In this document: piece after piece, positions 30,901 to 43,823 of the stretch | Layout of the letters: the number at the start of each line of letters is the position of its first letter | Position numbering within the stretch: the stretch's first letter is position 1 | Source: Daedaleopsis sinensis | Taxonomy: Eukaryota; Basidiomycota; Agaricomycetes; Polyporales; Polyporaceae | NCBI GenBank assembly: GCA_033807695.1 | Contig: CM066300.1 | Coordinates: 1,922,001 to 1,986,000 of the forward strand | Length of the DNA: 64,000 nucleotides | Reading direction: 5' to 3' | Translations under genes and position numbers: made by a program | The notes under the pieces: generated by a model | Told to the model about the DNA's origin: nothing | Database searches by the model: none | Seen by the model: only the letters and a program-made list of their open reading frames with translations

Positions 30901-33900
30901 CGAATATGCGTATAGTGACATCGCTCGAGATTGCCCATCGGCGGCCATCGACTGAACGCATGTTCAGTATCGCGAACACCTCATAATGCCGCCGGGGACC
31001 CACCGCGTTGTCTCCTACTCATCTATTGCCGGGGGAGTCCACACTTCCGTCCGTGTCGTGGCGCCCACGTAGCAAGTGACCTCCACGCTCTCCGTCCTTG
31101 TTCCCTACAGGCCCCATCGAATGTTCCCAAATACACCGTACATGCCCAAGACGGCGATTCCCAGTTGATAACCGGAGCGACCGGCTGTCGAAGGCGCACG
31201 GCCCAAGCCGCACTAAGACTCTACCACCTCCTGCCCTCTGCCCACCCGTCCAGCCTGGGCCCCCACAGTCGGATACCGGGATCGGTGCGCTTCCTCGAGC
31301 GTGTTCTACGAATCCGGACGGCGGCCACATGTGCTCTCAGCACCCAGTGGGAAGCCCAGCGGAACGCGCCCTCCGGCTCGGGCAGTCCTGTGAGTGGCAC
31401 CGAGAGTTCTGCTCCAATTCGAGGGCTAAATTGACAACATGACAAGGTTATGGGGTCCCTCTTGCCCCTCGGACCGTGTCCAACGCCCCCATCTCTTCTT
31501 CGCCCGCTACAGCGCCCGCGTGTGACCTGGTCCTCAGCTGCTGCTGCCCACCTCTTCTACGGTGCGTATGTCGTGTGTTTTGCGCAGAGTCTCGTTGACA
31601 AGACACTCCCTTTCCTATGTGTAGCAGCATTCCAGGTCGCTCGTCCAGTGCCACAGCGTCATGGATGACTGAACCAGATCGTCACATCCGCGCACGCTTG
31701 ACATGTGCCAGCTAGCAGACGGCAGTCAAAGTGGCCCCCAAGCGAAGGCGAGTCTAGCTTGGATATGTACCGTACCACCGCGACCGTGCCCGCATATTCC
31801 GCGGGGATTCTCTTCGCCTCGACTACTTATCGCTAAGTCCCTGCGGGCTGGCGTGGAGTCTTGCGCAGACCCGCTCTGATCAATCCCACGCTAGCAGCCG
31901 TTGGCGAACGAGCGATATATCCAAGTGATGTGCTGGTGAGTATATGGATCCTGATTTGCTCGATACTGACGTGAAGTGCTCTGTCAGGCCGTTTATCTGG
32001 ACTCCCTTTACCGCATCGCGACGACGCAGCTCATCACTCCGTTCAAGGCCAACTCGGTACGTGCTTCAGGCGGGGCACGCTATACCTGAACGGATCACCA
32101 ACATAGTGCACGTTCACCGGGCACCCGACAGGTGCGCACTCCGCGATGCACTTCGTTCGCTGTTGTCCGGCTTTGTGGAATCTCGCATATCCGTTCCATT
32201 AACCCGAATGCGGAGAGCATGACTTCCGTGTCGGATTTGCACGGCTACTGCGAGTCCGCATAAAGTGTTAGTGCAGCTCACACTCCCCGAAAATTTCACG
32301 GTTCTTGAGACACGCATCAGTTTCTCTACAGGAGCCGTCATCATATTTTTCAGCGGCGGTATGTTTTCCGTTTCTGTTCCATGCTCGTTGCTGATGAGTT
32401 GTCCTTATTCCCATCGACCCGCGAACCGACCGTCTATCAAAAGCTTAGGTATTACCCTATTGCAACGTTATCCTCGGACATGAAACCAGTCATGGCCTCC
32501 CGGCGACCTCATCGAGCTCCTCAGACTGCAATACGAGTGCCGCTTTGGAGTTTGGCCACCTCATGCGTGCTCAATATATCACCACACCTCAAGCTTCTGC
32601 GCCAAGGGCTACCGTAATACTCCCACGAACACCCACAAAGTACAACCAAATGCCTTCTCTTTGGGAATTTAGACGGACTTGTACAATTACGGTACGTTCC
32701 TCTCGCACAGTCGCAGCTCGTACGCTGATCTCTGGCAACCGACAGTAACACGATGCTTGTCATGTAGAGGATTAAACTCCGTGCGGTCCCGCGAACTCCA
32801 CAAGCTACGATCCACGCAGCAACTGGCAAGCATCTTCTCTCTCACAAGCAACGGCTATGCGTCCGCACTTGGCCGCATCATGAGACTCTGGGGGCCAATC
32901 CCGCTGCACCGCGGATATACTCAAGCAACCAGTGGAGCATCCGCAGTCGGTTTTTTGCGCAATTCGTTCACATTCCACACACGAGGCTGACGCGTCCTGA
33001 TCTCTCAGAGCCTGACGAGCCTCGATTTCGCTTGCAACCGTCGAGCGTGTTGGCTGGGCAAGCCTCAGCACGCGGATACAACGCGGATCTATGCTCGCCA
33101 TATGATCCAGTCAGTTCTCGCACATGCTGGCGTGGAGTGCCGTCGGTTCTGACGATCATTTGTTTACATTGTAGACGAGGTGAGACAAAATTAGCTCTCG
33201 TACTCGCACCTCCACATGGTGCTCGCACTCATGAATAGTTGACCAGGTCAAGGAACAACGTTGGTTGGTCCATTCGTGCACGGTATTCATAACGTTCCTC
33301 ACGCATTCACGTCAGGATGTCCTATCGTCTCCGTGGGCTTCGGCCGCACATGCGTCCGGAACATACAAAGCAAAAAACGCTTACACTTGAGCACCGCCAC
33401 CCCATACGAATCCCAATAATCCGGCGCTGACGCGTCACGGACTCAGGGCGCAGCATCAAGCCATCTCTTCCCAGCATCGGCGTGAGCGCAGGCCACGGAC
33501 CCCCAGAGGCAGATATGACACTAGGCCGAATGGTCACCGGTCAGCAGGAGTGCAGACTGGTTACAATCTTGCCTTTTGGCTCGGTCAGCCCTGCCGTAAT
33601 GCCCACAGAGCGCACCCGGATCAATGGACGACGGCCCCTGGACAGCCAGGTACACACATACGTTCAAAATATTAAATGCCCATGGCGGTCGCAGCAGCCG
33701 CTGCCAAATCGGAGGCGACGTCCTGTCCAAAACGCCCCGATGTCCCTGATTGGCAGCGCTCGCGCCCCACTGGCAGGTCGCCCCCAGCTCCCCGCATCTG
33801 GCCCGCCCGCGGCCCCTCTACCGCCAGCACGTCGACTCGAGCGTCGAGCGTCGGATCACCGCAGCAGCTCGCCCTGCGATCAGTCCTGGCACATCTCCCT

Positions 33901-34432
33901 GTACATGTCGCGTGCGGCGCTTCTGTGCGATACGAAGACATTTGACGGCCAGCGCCGACTGCCAAATGAACGACGCCTCCGAGTACTCGTACTCGTCTAC
34001 TTCTACGACCCGCATTCGTAAGACGTCGACCCCTTCGAAGTTCGCACTGCCCGCGAGGGCCCGCAGGCCTGGCTCCTTAGCCTCGAGGACAGTCCGCCCG
34101 ACCCCGACTCGGGGATCCTAGCATCCGGTGGCTCCTCCAACCGTCCCGCTCAACAGTGTGGCCACACTTCGAAGTTCGCGGCCCCCCGTCCTCGTCATCT
34201 GTCAAAATCCACCATTTGTGAACATGGCATCGCGAAGCCCGTTCGCGCGGGCGGTCGCCGTGTGGCACCCCACAGCTTCCGAGCGTGCCCCGTGGGGGTG
34301 CACCGACACCACAGCGGGCGGGATTCGTCGGGCAGTGTGTGGCTGGAGAAGGCGGCGGAGACGCTCCTCGACCGCATGAAGCAAGCACAGCCTTGTTGTC
34401 CTCGACCGCCTGTGTGGTTCTGAGGTCGCGAA

Positions 34433-34465
34433 GACGACGACGACAACGACAACAACAACAACAAC
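34433..34465. repeat. GAC/AAC trinucleotide microsatellite
   Basis: A run of GAC units passing into AAC units, about eleven triplets, in noncoding sequence. Confidence 0.8.
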
Positions 34466-35615
34466 ATGCACGAGTTCGGCGTGCGCACGGAACGCGAGCT
34501 TGGATCCGTGATCCATGCTATCTGATAATCTGGTCGACCACAAATTGACTTTGACCCTCACGCGCCACGAGTCACCGAGACGCGTCGGGCGGCGGTTCTC
34601 TCGTTCTAACTTCTCGCATCTGTCCTTTTGCAAGACGACGGCCCCCACACTATTACTCGTCGAATCCGTCTCTCGCCGTCACTTCGAATTCGAATTCGTC
34701 CGTACGTCCTACGACCCCGAGACTCGCCGCCGGAAGCTGACCCCATCAACCATCCTTCTCAGGACGGGACCCACGTCCGGCCCGATGACGCGACTGCCTC
34801 TCGGCTCCCGTATCTTCCGGGCGTTCCAGCAGCCTGTCGACCGTCGACTGTCGACAGCATGACGTTGGCGTTCTGACGACAGTTTCTGTTTCTGACTCGT
34901 ACAACCGTATACATACGACGTGCGCCTGGGCTGGCATAATAGGCCCGTCGATGTGGACTCAGCGTGGGCCCACATATGCGGAACAGCCGCCCCCATCTCG
35001 ACATGGACATGGACATGGAATATCTGGATCACGTCGACAGACCGCGACCTCCGGGCCCGATCGAAGCTTCAGATGCACCATGCCCCACACCGACCGGATG
35101 AATCCACAGGAAGTCACATGTACAGGTGCACTCCAGCGCGACGCCTACTAATGTCGAGGACCGCGATCGATCCATATACCCCAACTGCAAGGGCTTCGCG
35201 TTCCTCGGGTGCTCGCGCTCCGCCCTCGTCGCAGGAACTTCCCCTCATCGACAATTGGACATCGTGCATCAAACTCAAGCCGGCGGTGCGACAGCGACAG
35301 GACCCGTCTGATCCCCACTCTCGGTTTCTCTCAGGAACGTCCGAACACTCGCGAGGGACGCTGGCACACACGGTGCTTTAACTGCCTGGGTCTATTCGGA
35401 CAAGCTCTCGAAGGCTCTGGGGCATGCAGTCGCTCTTCGGGAGGGATGCAGCTATCGATGCCTACCATGTCTACCTCTCAGCGTACGCTACTCGCCTACC
35501 TGGGGACATGCTGCTACTAGTCGTGACTTTCTCTCACCACGTGCACGTCGGCGCCCAATCGCAGGGGCATATATATACGTACATGCAGGTCCCTCGGCAC
35601 TTGAATTCATCGTCC

Positions 35616-35644
35616 TTCCAGCCTATCAGCCTATCAGCCTATCA
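35616..35644. repeat. AGCCTATC tandem repeat
   Basis: Three copies of an 8-9 bp unit in noncoding sequence, just after a TATATATA stretch. Confidence 0.6.
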
Positions 35645-36933
35645 AACTAGCTATAGCCAAACCACGCTCCCAGGCCGGGCCTGCCGTTTCACTGGCATGC
35701 GAATCCAGAACGTCATCAACATCAACATTGGCAGCTTTTCTACGAACGTCGCCGTCGACGCTTTGCCAGCAGTCGGTCCAGTGATTATATTATAGCTACA
35801 GGCGTATGCGTATGCATCTGCCTCACAGGCTGCAGCTGACGTCGTCGTATGTCATACATCACTATTGAATATTGAATCCGGGGCTCCTGGCCATTGTCTA
35901 GAACAGACGGTCGACCTGCCACAGTGCATATGTGACATACTTAGGTCGGAGGCAATTCGGGATGCAATCAGAATCTGAGCGTGCACGACGGCGAAGCGAC
36001 CGACGACTTCGGCACGCTACATGTACAAATGATGACGCTGCTCGTGTAAGTATGCGTAGAGAACATCAGACGACCAACAGCTTGCAAGGACGAGCGAGTA
36101 CTGGCGATAAACAAACTGTAACTGCAGGTTCCACACAATTATGATACCGGGGGTCACGGTAGCAGGTGACCCGCCGTCGATCCATTCAAGTCAGCGATCC
36201 CTGCCGGAATCGGAAAGCACCGCGTTTACGATCACGCATGGTTAAAACGCACGCGTGCACGCGTGCACGCAGAGTCCAGAAAATGTTCTATAACCCGCAC
36301 GCTACACAACAACATACGAGCTCGAGGGCTCTCCATCCGACGAGACACGGAGATCCAGAGGGGAAGTGGCTGCTATCAATAACTCATTCGATGACATGGA
36401 CATTGACAGTTCTAGGGCTTTACCCAACGTCATCATGCTGTCAAGGCCACGGCCACGGCCAGGGTGACGTCCGTCGTCCGTCGTCCACGCGCAGGGACAG
36501 GCTGAGGGAGCCGGACGGACACCGTGCCCTATGGTGATGATAGCGCAGCAGCTGGGTAGGGGGCAGGGGCAGGGGCGGCGGGGGCCGATAAGGGAGGAAT
36601 AAACGGGGGCGTACGCGGTATCGATACTTTCTATTCTACAGCTTCGTGCTTGCGAAAGCCACGGCGGGACCAGGACCGGGCCGGGGTGGTCGGGGGTAAT
36701 AATGCAGGGGGCGACACGAAGCCCGGGGTATGGGTATGATGACAAGCGACGGCCATACACGACATTACAAGACTGCGCGCGGGCCAGTCAGCGACCGGCG
36801 TTGCGTTGCGCACGCAGGGGAGGAGAAAACGCACCTGTACGCATCCCTATAGACCGACAGACAACAGGCCCGAGAGGTGGGAGAGAGAGAGACCGGAGCA
36901 AGAGGCAGGGCGGGGGGCGAACAGGGGCGACAC

Positions 36934-37270
36934 TCAGTCCTGCCGGCTGAGCTCCGCCTGCGTAAGGTTCAGGACGAACGCGCCCTTGAAGTTCGCGGGA
37001 GGCTCGATGATTTTGACGGGTTTCCGTGCGGGCTTGGACGCGACGGAGACAGAGGGGAACGGCCGCAGCGGGCGGGAGGTGGGGAACGAGTGCAGCCTGC
37101 TGGCCGCGGTTCGTGGCTGGGCGGACGCCGCGAGCGGGGACGAGACGCGTGGGCGGGCGGTCATGGGGTTGAATGGGGAGGCTGGGGCAGCTGCAGTCAT
37201 AACGGCTGGAGACAGACTGCGGTCAGCATCCGTGCAACGGGCGTAGTGCGGTGGTCGCAAACTCACTCAT
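36934..37270 (-). CDS. Small hypothetical basic protein
   Basis: Minus-strand exons 37267-37270 (ATG plus one base) and 36934-37205 give 91 residues; I do not recognise the family. The body is Pro/Ser/Arg-rich and basic. The C-terminus is the most protein-like part: PARKPVKIIEPPANFKGAF, followed by VLNLTQAELSRQD. A 4-nt first coding exon with a GTGAGT donor, the 61-bp intron, and a TATA element 132 bp upstream support a real gene. If the intron is not used, translation could begin at 37198 (MTAAAPASPF), leaving the rest unchanged. Confidence 0.55.
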
Positions 37271-37401
37271 GGCGGGCGAGGGTGCGGAGGACAAAGTTTG
37301 TTTTGCAGACGACGCGCGGGCGTGCGTTGTCGAGTGTCGGAGGAGGAGGCGGGGGTAGGGAGTGTGGGGAAGGAGTGTAGGATAGATGGAGCCTGGTGGG
37401 G

Positions 37402-37407
37402 TATATA
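37402..37407 (-). promoter_or_regulatory. Probable TATA box
   Basis: TATATA (palindromic) within GTTATATAC on the minus strand, about 130 bp before the start codon of the small basic protein. Confidence 0.45.
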
Positions 37408-38003
37408 ACGCAAACGCTGACGGTGGCCGCGGGATGGCCGGCAGAGAAGGCGATCCCCAACGAGTTTGCGCGATCCCTGCGCCTTCCTATCGCGACGCGT
37501 CCCGGTAGGCGCCGACTCCCGAAAAAGGGTTGTGTTCGCCGCGCGCGCTGCTCCCCAACGATTCGTGGCCGTCCGTTTGGCTCGTGCACGTCACTGGTGG
37601 CTTGCACCCGCTCCCCGCTCCGCCCTTTCACCAAGCCGCGACTCGCGAGCGGTCTCCAACGCGTGCATCAAGCGTGCATTGTTCCCCCTGCTCCCCAACT
37701 GTTCCATCACCATCGCGCGCGCGATGTGCTCACTGTGACAGATATTCAGGCTTGATACCGATACCTGTGCGTCTTAAATTAATAATCCAAGAAAAGAAAA
37801 TACGAAAAAGGAAAGAAGAGGAGGAGAGGGAAGAATCCGAGGCTACGACGTGTAACTAGACGAGATGAGCTTATGCTGCATCGATACGTGCTCACAGTGG
37901 CCATGATATGGTCACCATTAGATCTATGAAGATATTTTGAGTCCGTACCTTGAACGGGGAGCGCAAAAATTTGATGTTCAAGTCGCTCGTCTTGCTTGAG
38001 CTT

Positions 38004-38024
38004 CCGCGCGCCTTCGGCGCGCGG
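38004..38024. repeat. Perfect GC hairpin, 9-bp stem, 3-nt loop
   Basis: CCGCGCGCC, TTC, GGCGCGCGG: a perfect inverted repeat in AT-richer surroundings. It could be a transcript hairpin or chance. Confidence 0.7.
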
Positions 38025-40487
38025 ATACCTAAGATACCGTTGTATCGTTCCCTCTTGCCTCTGTGAGCGAGCGGCATGATGGCCGTCGGCTATCCATGGT
38101 GGGTAAGCGGAGGTAAGTGGTCAAATACTAACTGGATCGGCTCGTCTGCTACATGGTATAAATATTATTAGTATGCTCGAGTTCTGTGGAGTCCCCCAGA
38201 CTAGTGATTACAGACAGTGTGGTTTGCCTGCCATAGCTGAGCGTATCGTAGCATGTCAAGACAGTCAACCATGACCGTGACTAGTATAAGTTCTGCATAT
38301 GATTAGTACAGTGCAACCCAACTTGAAGTTCTCGAGGACATCATTCAGGTCTTAGACCAGGCTGGAGGGTAGTACTTCCTAAAGTCAAGTAAGATCATGA
38401 TGCCACCTACGCGAGGCTTTTAGTAGGCACTTATCTACGTATCAAGTCACTGCGTCATCTGTAGACTCCGAGTATTTCGAGTCGATCTCAGCTTCCGAGG
38501 AGCTTGTCAAGCTAGAACAAAGTAGAGAGATTGATCATTTTCTTGCTAATCACCATAGCTTACCTGCTGTAAGACCACAATCTCGGTGAGGCTTCCATCG
38601 CGAACTGTTCAAAGTGCATGCATTAACGGTAGAAGTACGAGGTGGTGCATCGAGCGTTTGTACACCTTCCGGATAAGTCAACTGCTTATGTACGCGTCCC
38701 GGATAGGGAAGATGCTTACGTACGCTATCCGCTATCAGTATCTCGCACAGGTATCCGTGGCGAGCCGATATTCACACCCTCCGCCGCCAATGTGTCATCA
38801 CCTCCTCCCCAAACTCTCCAGAGGACTGCCCGATCCCGCCGCTTTTCCGACTCTTGCCGACGGTCACGGCCTCCGAGCTGACCGCGATGTGCACACTGCA
38901 GCACGCACATCCCGCGAGCTCCTCTGGGCCGTACGTGCTCACGAGCATCTTCGTATATTCATCACTCTACCTCAAGCTTAGCCTGCTTCGCTAACCCCAA
39001 GAGTTCTCCTTCAAAGCACCCGAACGCCATGGAGCCAATAGTACCCCGATTTCGATTTATCCGCGCCTCGCACTCGTTATCTCGTCCATTTCCACCCAGC
39101 AAGCCACAGACGTCGACGTTCCGATCGCCGTGCTGCAGCTGTCTCGACCCTTCTGCGTTCTACGGCCTTCCGCTCGCAGTACATACCCCGTTCGGAGCCC
39201 AGAGCCCAGAGTCCGACGTCGACCTCCATTTCTCATGCAGCAGGTCTCCTCGTGCTACCCAGTCGCCTCAAGTGCGACGCGCGACAGAGTCCAGTCTCTT
39301 CTCTCGTCTTCTAGGCTGCCAACTCCCGCCGAAGGTTGTTCCCAACACCCGCGCCCGTCAACCACTCATCGACATCTCTTCTTTGTTGGGTGATTGAATT
39401 CGAAAGTCAATCAGTTATTTGTCCCCTGACCGCACTTGCAATCTACTGCGCATGCGTTGCTCCAAAAACGGGTGCATTATCGTTTTGCAATTGCAACGTA
39501 CAACGCTATATCCTCCTAAGAGTGTTCTGGGTGTTTCGAGCTCGTTTTCCTGCATCGGCGCTAGCTATGGGCCAACGACTCCACCGCCCAGGCCTCTGCT
39601 TGCCAATTCCGAGAATTAAGTTCCAGCCCGGCGACTTCTTTGAACACCAGCGACGTTCCGTTCCTCAACCCTCCCTGCGATCGTGTATCAAGTAAGTATA
39701 CTCCATTCGACTTAAGACATACATACGTCACTTGCAATCTACGTACACTACTAGCACTGCTGTCTATATATGCTATCATACATGTTCCATGAAGATGAGG
39801 GGCTCGGGTCAACACGTCGGTAGACGCTTCTAAAGTACATACGCTGCGTCCACCGTCGGCTGGTAACCACGCCCAAAGCGAGCAAGATTCGGCGTGAATG
39901 GGGTGCAAGGAATGAGGAAATGTACAACATGGGAGGAAGGGGGAGATCGCGGAGCAGACCGTCATGAAGACGCGCCACGAACCTCGAGGGGGGGAGGTGA
40001 TTAGGGGCAGAGAGAAGGAATGAAGATCACGACGATCTTCATGTTGGTACAAGGCGACGGGTCAGGACGCCTAGAGTGCTGTACAGCTGCGGTGGCAGCG
40101 GCTTCCGCAGCCTGGTATAGTGCCCCCAACGCCTAGTTCGTCGGCCGCATCCTGGAAGCACTGCAAGGCAGCGGCATCCCTGCGTGGATGCGCCTAAACG
40201 GCGTGGGTAGCGTCACATGTGTGCATGTGCACGGCGTCTCGTTCTGGCACCCGCTCGGTGTGGTGCGGGGGCGAGAGCGATTAGGGCGGGGAAGGTGTGG
40301 AGGAGGTGGGGTTACGGGAGTAGAGTGGTGACCTGTGGCGACGCAAGACCGGGGTAGTAGTGACCGACGACCGTGGATAGCCCTGCGCTCGAGAACAAGC
40401 CGAGACCGGACGTGGAAAACTCCGTGAGGTAGCGATCCGTCTCGTCAAGTTCTTCCAAGCGCAAGAAACGTAAGCGGCGCGCGTTGA

Positions 40488-41110
40488 TCACTGGACGTCG
40501 ACGAGGAGGTTACGTTCGAGAATGTACTTGCCCTCCTTGTACTTCTGCGATGCTTCGTATGCATGGTCCTGACAAGGAACAAACGCCCTATTCAGCGCTC
40601 CGATCCTGGACGGTGGGTGAATCGGAAAGACGTACATATTTCCAGCCAAGGGTAGTCCCGCACTTGCAGCAGTAGATATCGCGGACAGTGTGGTTGCCAG
40701 TCGTCATTTGGCGGTCGTTGGGCTCACCCTCGATTACATTCACACTGCGGGTGGGGCGTGGCGGCGCAGCATCGTTTGAGATGACATACCCATTATTAGC
40801 GCAGACAAATGCCGGACGGAGGAGGACGGGGGCAAAGTAAGCAATGAATGGTGAGCTCACGCCGAGGCCATGGATACGAACATGCAACTCACACTCCCTC
40901 AAAGAGGTACGCTCGACCGTGCTGTCCGTTAAATGCCTACCAAAGACACACATGGCTGTGAGTATGGGGAGCGTGGACACGGGGTCCGGGCGGGGAGACG
41001 GGAGGACGTACTCTGGAGATCATGGAATGGATGGTAGCCAAGTGGGTCTTGCACGTCGAGCACCCGTAGATGCGGGCACCGGAGAGGTAACGACGGTAGC
41101 TCATGCCCAT
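40488..41110 (-). CDS. Yippee-family zinc-binding protein (MOH1-like)
   Basis: Minus-strand exons 41012-41110, 40893-40936, 40636-40744 and 40488-40568 give 110 residues, the standard Yippee length. Two CxxC pairs bind zinc: YG-CSTC-KTHLA near residue 17 and IY-CCKC-GTTLGWKY. Between them are the signature AFNGQHGRAYLFEGV and TTGNHTVRDIYC. It ends KEGKYILERNLLV, a family hallmark. Yippee proteins share a fold with cereblon and MIS18 domains; yeast MOH1 belongs to a GID-linked group, with function poorly known. A TATATAA on the minus strand near 41446-41452 is some 340 bp upstream, so a long or spliced 5' UTR is likely. Confidence 0.93.
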
Positions 41111-43823
41111 GTTGGCTGAATGCTTGGACGGTGGATGGGAGAAGGCTTGCGGGGAGAGTCGGGACGATTGGAAACTACCTGAGTCGCTCGACGGCTTGAT
41201 TGGGTGCAAAAGCTCGGTAGATAGGCGCAGCACAAAGGATTCGATAGAGCTGCAGGTCGACGGAGGCGCACGCGAGAGGTACGTACGAGTGGGTCCGCGT
41301 GAACTAGAGGCAGCTAGCAGAGTTCGGAGGTCCGGCGCGCGATCCGCTGTGGCCGACCGAGGCTGTCAGAGTGGGTCGGGGACTGGACGGGGAGGGATTG
41401 CGGTGGGTGTTGCGGGGAAAGGAGCGGGGGACGGGGAGGAGGGCGTTATATAGGGAGGTGGACGTGTGAAGGGAGGTGATAAGCACGGGCAAGGCAAGGC
41501 GGGTCGGGTGCGACAGGGGAGGCGAGTGGGCCCAGTTCGGACAGTGGGCTCCCTGCCACTTGCCCATGTCAGCAGGCTCCCTCCGCCTCTCCCTCTCCTT
41601 CTATCATTCCTTCTCTCTCCTCCTCCAGGACGCCCATGTGCATTCCTCCTGACAGAATGAATTCGCGAATCCGAGAAGCACACGTTCACGACATCCTGGA
41701 ATCCTGAAGGTCTGCACCCACTCCCCCGCATCGATCCTAAACGCTATCAGCTCCAGCTATAATCGCGCTCGTGTATTACATGTGCGATCTGATACCGACC
41801 TCGTCTAGTCTGACTCAACGTAACTGCAGCCAGATGCGCCCTAGCTAGCGCGATTAGCGTCAGTACACCGTGCACAGTCAAGCTGTATAAATCTGCTCGC
41901 GCGCGCGATATACCAGTCAAATGGTCTCGGTTGACATCTGTATGACGTGCTCCCTCGACAGCGGGCATATGTGCATGCTCTGCGGACATGATTCATGACC
42001 GTGTCACGCCGCCTGCCCAGCCTGCATGGATCCGCGCACACCCTCACGCCTCCTCACGCGTGACGGCCAGCCGGGCCCACAAGTTCGTGAGTCCCGCTGC
42101 CTCTCCGTTTCGCGCGGTATGATGACCGTTACCCAGACACTCAGGTGCCCCGCTCCCCACCTAAGGATCCCTGTTCCTGTCCCTCGGACCTTGGCATCGC
42201 GACAATCCTCGCCTTCTCTTCGGCGCAGCGGTTTCCCGCGTCGCGCGCATCGCCTTGCGTATATACGCATTAACGCCATGACACCAAGCCCAGTGCGCTC
42301 GCGTCTCGAAAGAACGCGAAGGTTTGGCTGACAAACTGCGCAGAGATGGATGGGAGCGTCCGGGACTATTTGCAACATATGGTCCTCAGCGTGTCCTAGG
42401 GCGATAGCTCGGGACGCGCCCTGTCACAATCCGAGGCTGTCAGCGACTAGTCATCTATCGCGGTCTGCGGCCCATGCCAGTGCGTGAGTTTGCAAGTTCG
42501 ATACTTTCCATGCTGGGCGCGCTGACATTGTCTATATCACATTTCAGGGTACTATAGGACAACGCGATGTAGCCTATAGGTGACAACTGATCGTCCACTG
42601 CAGATGAAGTGGTCTAGTGGAGTCAGTTATTAGGGTGCCATCTTGTGAGTACCAGTGCACACGACCTAGACCCCCTTAATTGCGGCCTGCGCGTTAGGCT
42701 AGCCTTTAGGGAATATTGTGGCCTCCTCATGACCCACCATACCCTGGATGGAGTTTCTTCTCCCCGCCGCGGCACAACACGGTCTCTGCGGCGCAATGCC
42801 AAGGACGTGCGGAGAATGCAGGAATCGCATGCTTTAACCTTTTGCTGGGTGCCGCCCGACACGCTCATGGGATCTGTCATACGAGTAAGCTGGCATGTCA
42901 CTCCTCAGTCTCCTCAGTCTCGGGGAGACGAGCTGAAATACCCCAGTCCATAGATTTCTACAGCCCGCACGAAAGATCCACCGCTCGATATAGGTGGATC
43001 GGAATCGTCTCAGCTCCCATGCCGTGTGTGAGGGGTGTTCCTGTGTGTGGGACGTTGTGGGACAGTCCTTACTGTCGTGAGTGTTGAGGACATGTTGAAT
43101 ATGTTCGCGTCTACCTCGCTTGCAGCCGACGATGACTGCGGCTGCGCCTATTCAGACGTCCCCAGACCCCTGGTTTGTCCGTGTGCCCTTGTCCGTTGTG
43201 CGATCAAAATAAGAGGTGCCGGTGAGTGCTGGACGTCGTCCGCGTCCCGCTCGACATCCCCGCTGTGGATGTGTCACTCATCCCTCATCCGCCCGCATAT
43301 GAGGATACCCTCCATAGACAATCTGGACTCGTCGCAAATATCCGATCCGATCCGAAACACTAGTCGCGATTGCAATAGCTCATATGAAGGCCCTAACATG
43401 AATGTGGCTCCAACATCGTTCAATTGCACCTCTGGGAATCCATCAGAGGATCGATATGAGGTGAGGCAGACGTGGTATGGTTTTTGAGGGTTCAGTCATA
43501 CTAGTATACTCACAAGGTCTCGTCTCTTACCAGTGTTCTATCGATTGACCTACCCCTTCGTGGTCTCCTGCGGGACTTGTAATCTCGCCCGGCGTCGGTT
43601 AGCAAGGCTGGTTTGAAACACAAATCTGGCTACCAATCTTCAGGAATGGACCGCGGGATCGGCAAGCCCATTGACATCCGAACTACCTTATTCGTCTAAT
43701 GTCGGATGCGCACAGAATGCATATAGACAGGGCCCGCCGTCCTCATGCTTCCCATCTACTCCTCCCCCGTTCCTGGTGAACACTCAAATCCTCACTACGC
43801 CTACTACCAAACAACCCTTCACT
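41111..43823. other. Intergenic, 2.7 kb, no recognised gene
   Basis: Carries the promoter and leader of the Yippee gene up to about 41500 and the leader of the kinase gene from about 43700. The middle has short open frames without domains. A tRNA-like A-box sequence near 42611 lacks a B box. Confidence 0.45.

Larger units (their letters stand above)
27945..36933. other. Gene-poor tract, 9 kb
   Basis: The first 300 bp is probably the Ras promoter and leader. Beyond that I recognise no protein family on either strand. Open frames rarely exceed 150 codons, and neighbours in different frames do not chain with convincing splice sites. A few stretches (31.1-31.4, 31.9-33.0 and 34.0-34.4 kb) have locally protein-like translations but no identifiable domain. 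They may be decayed genes or old element remnants. No terminal repeats or transposase motif was found. Confidence 0.45.
37271..40487. other. Intergenic, 3.2 kb, no recognised gene
   Basis: Includes an AT-richer stretch near 37750-38600 with few open frames and a perfect hairpin at 38004-38024. A plus-strand open frame at 39029-39397 (122 codons, starting MEPIVPRFRF) has no known family. I would not call it without transcript support. Confidence 0.45.

Noticed and set aside
34433..34465. Triplet repeat as a coding polyAsn/Asp tract
   Set aside because: Surrounding frames are closed by stops and no gene could be built around it.
27945..36933. LTR retrotransposon or DNA transposon in the gene-poor tract
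   Set aside because: No long terminal direct or inverted repeats, no reverse transcriptase, integrase or transposase motifs were found by eye; a decayed element cannot be excluded.
42605..42665. GTGGTCTAGTGG, resembling a tRNA A box
   Set aside because: No GGTTCRA B box follows and no cloverleaf can be drawn.
42716..43487. Chained plus-strand frames with several Cys pairs, possibly a zinc protein
   Set aside because: Cys spacing fits no known motif and the frames join only with arbitrary splice choices.
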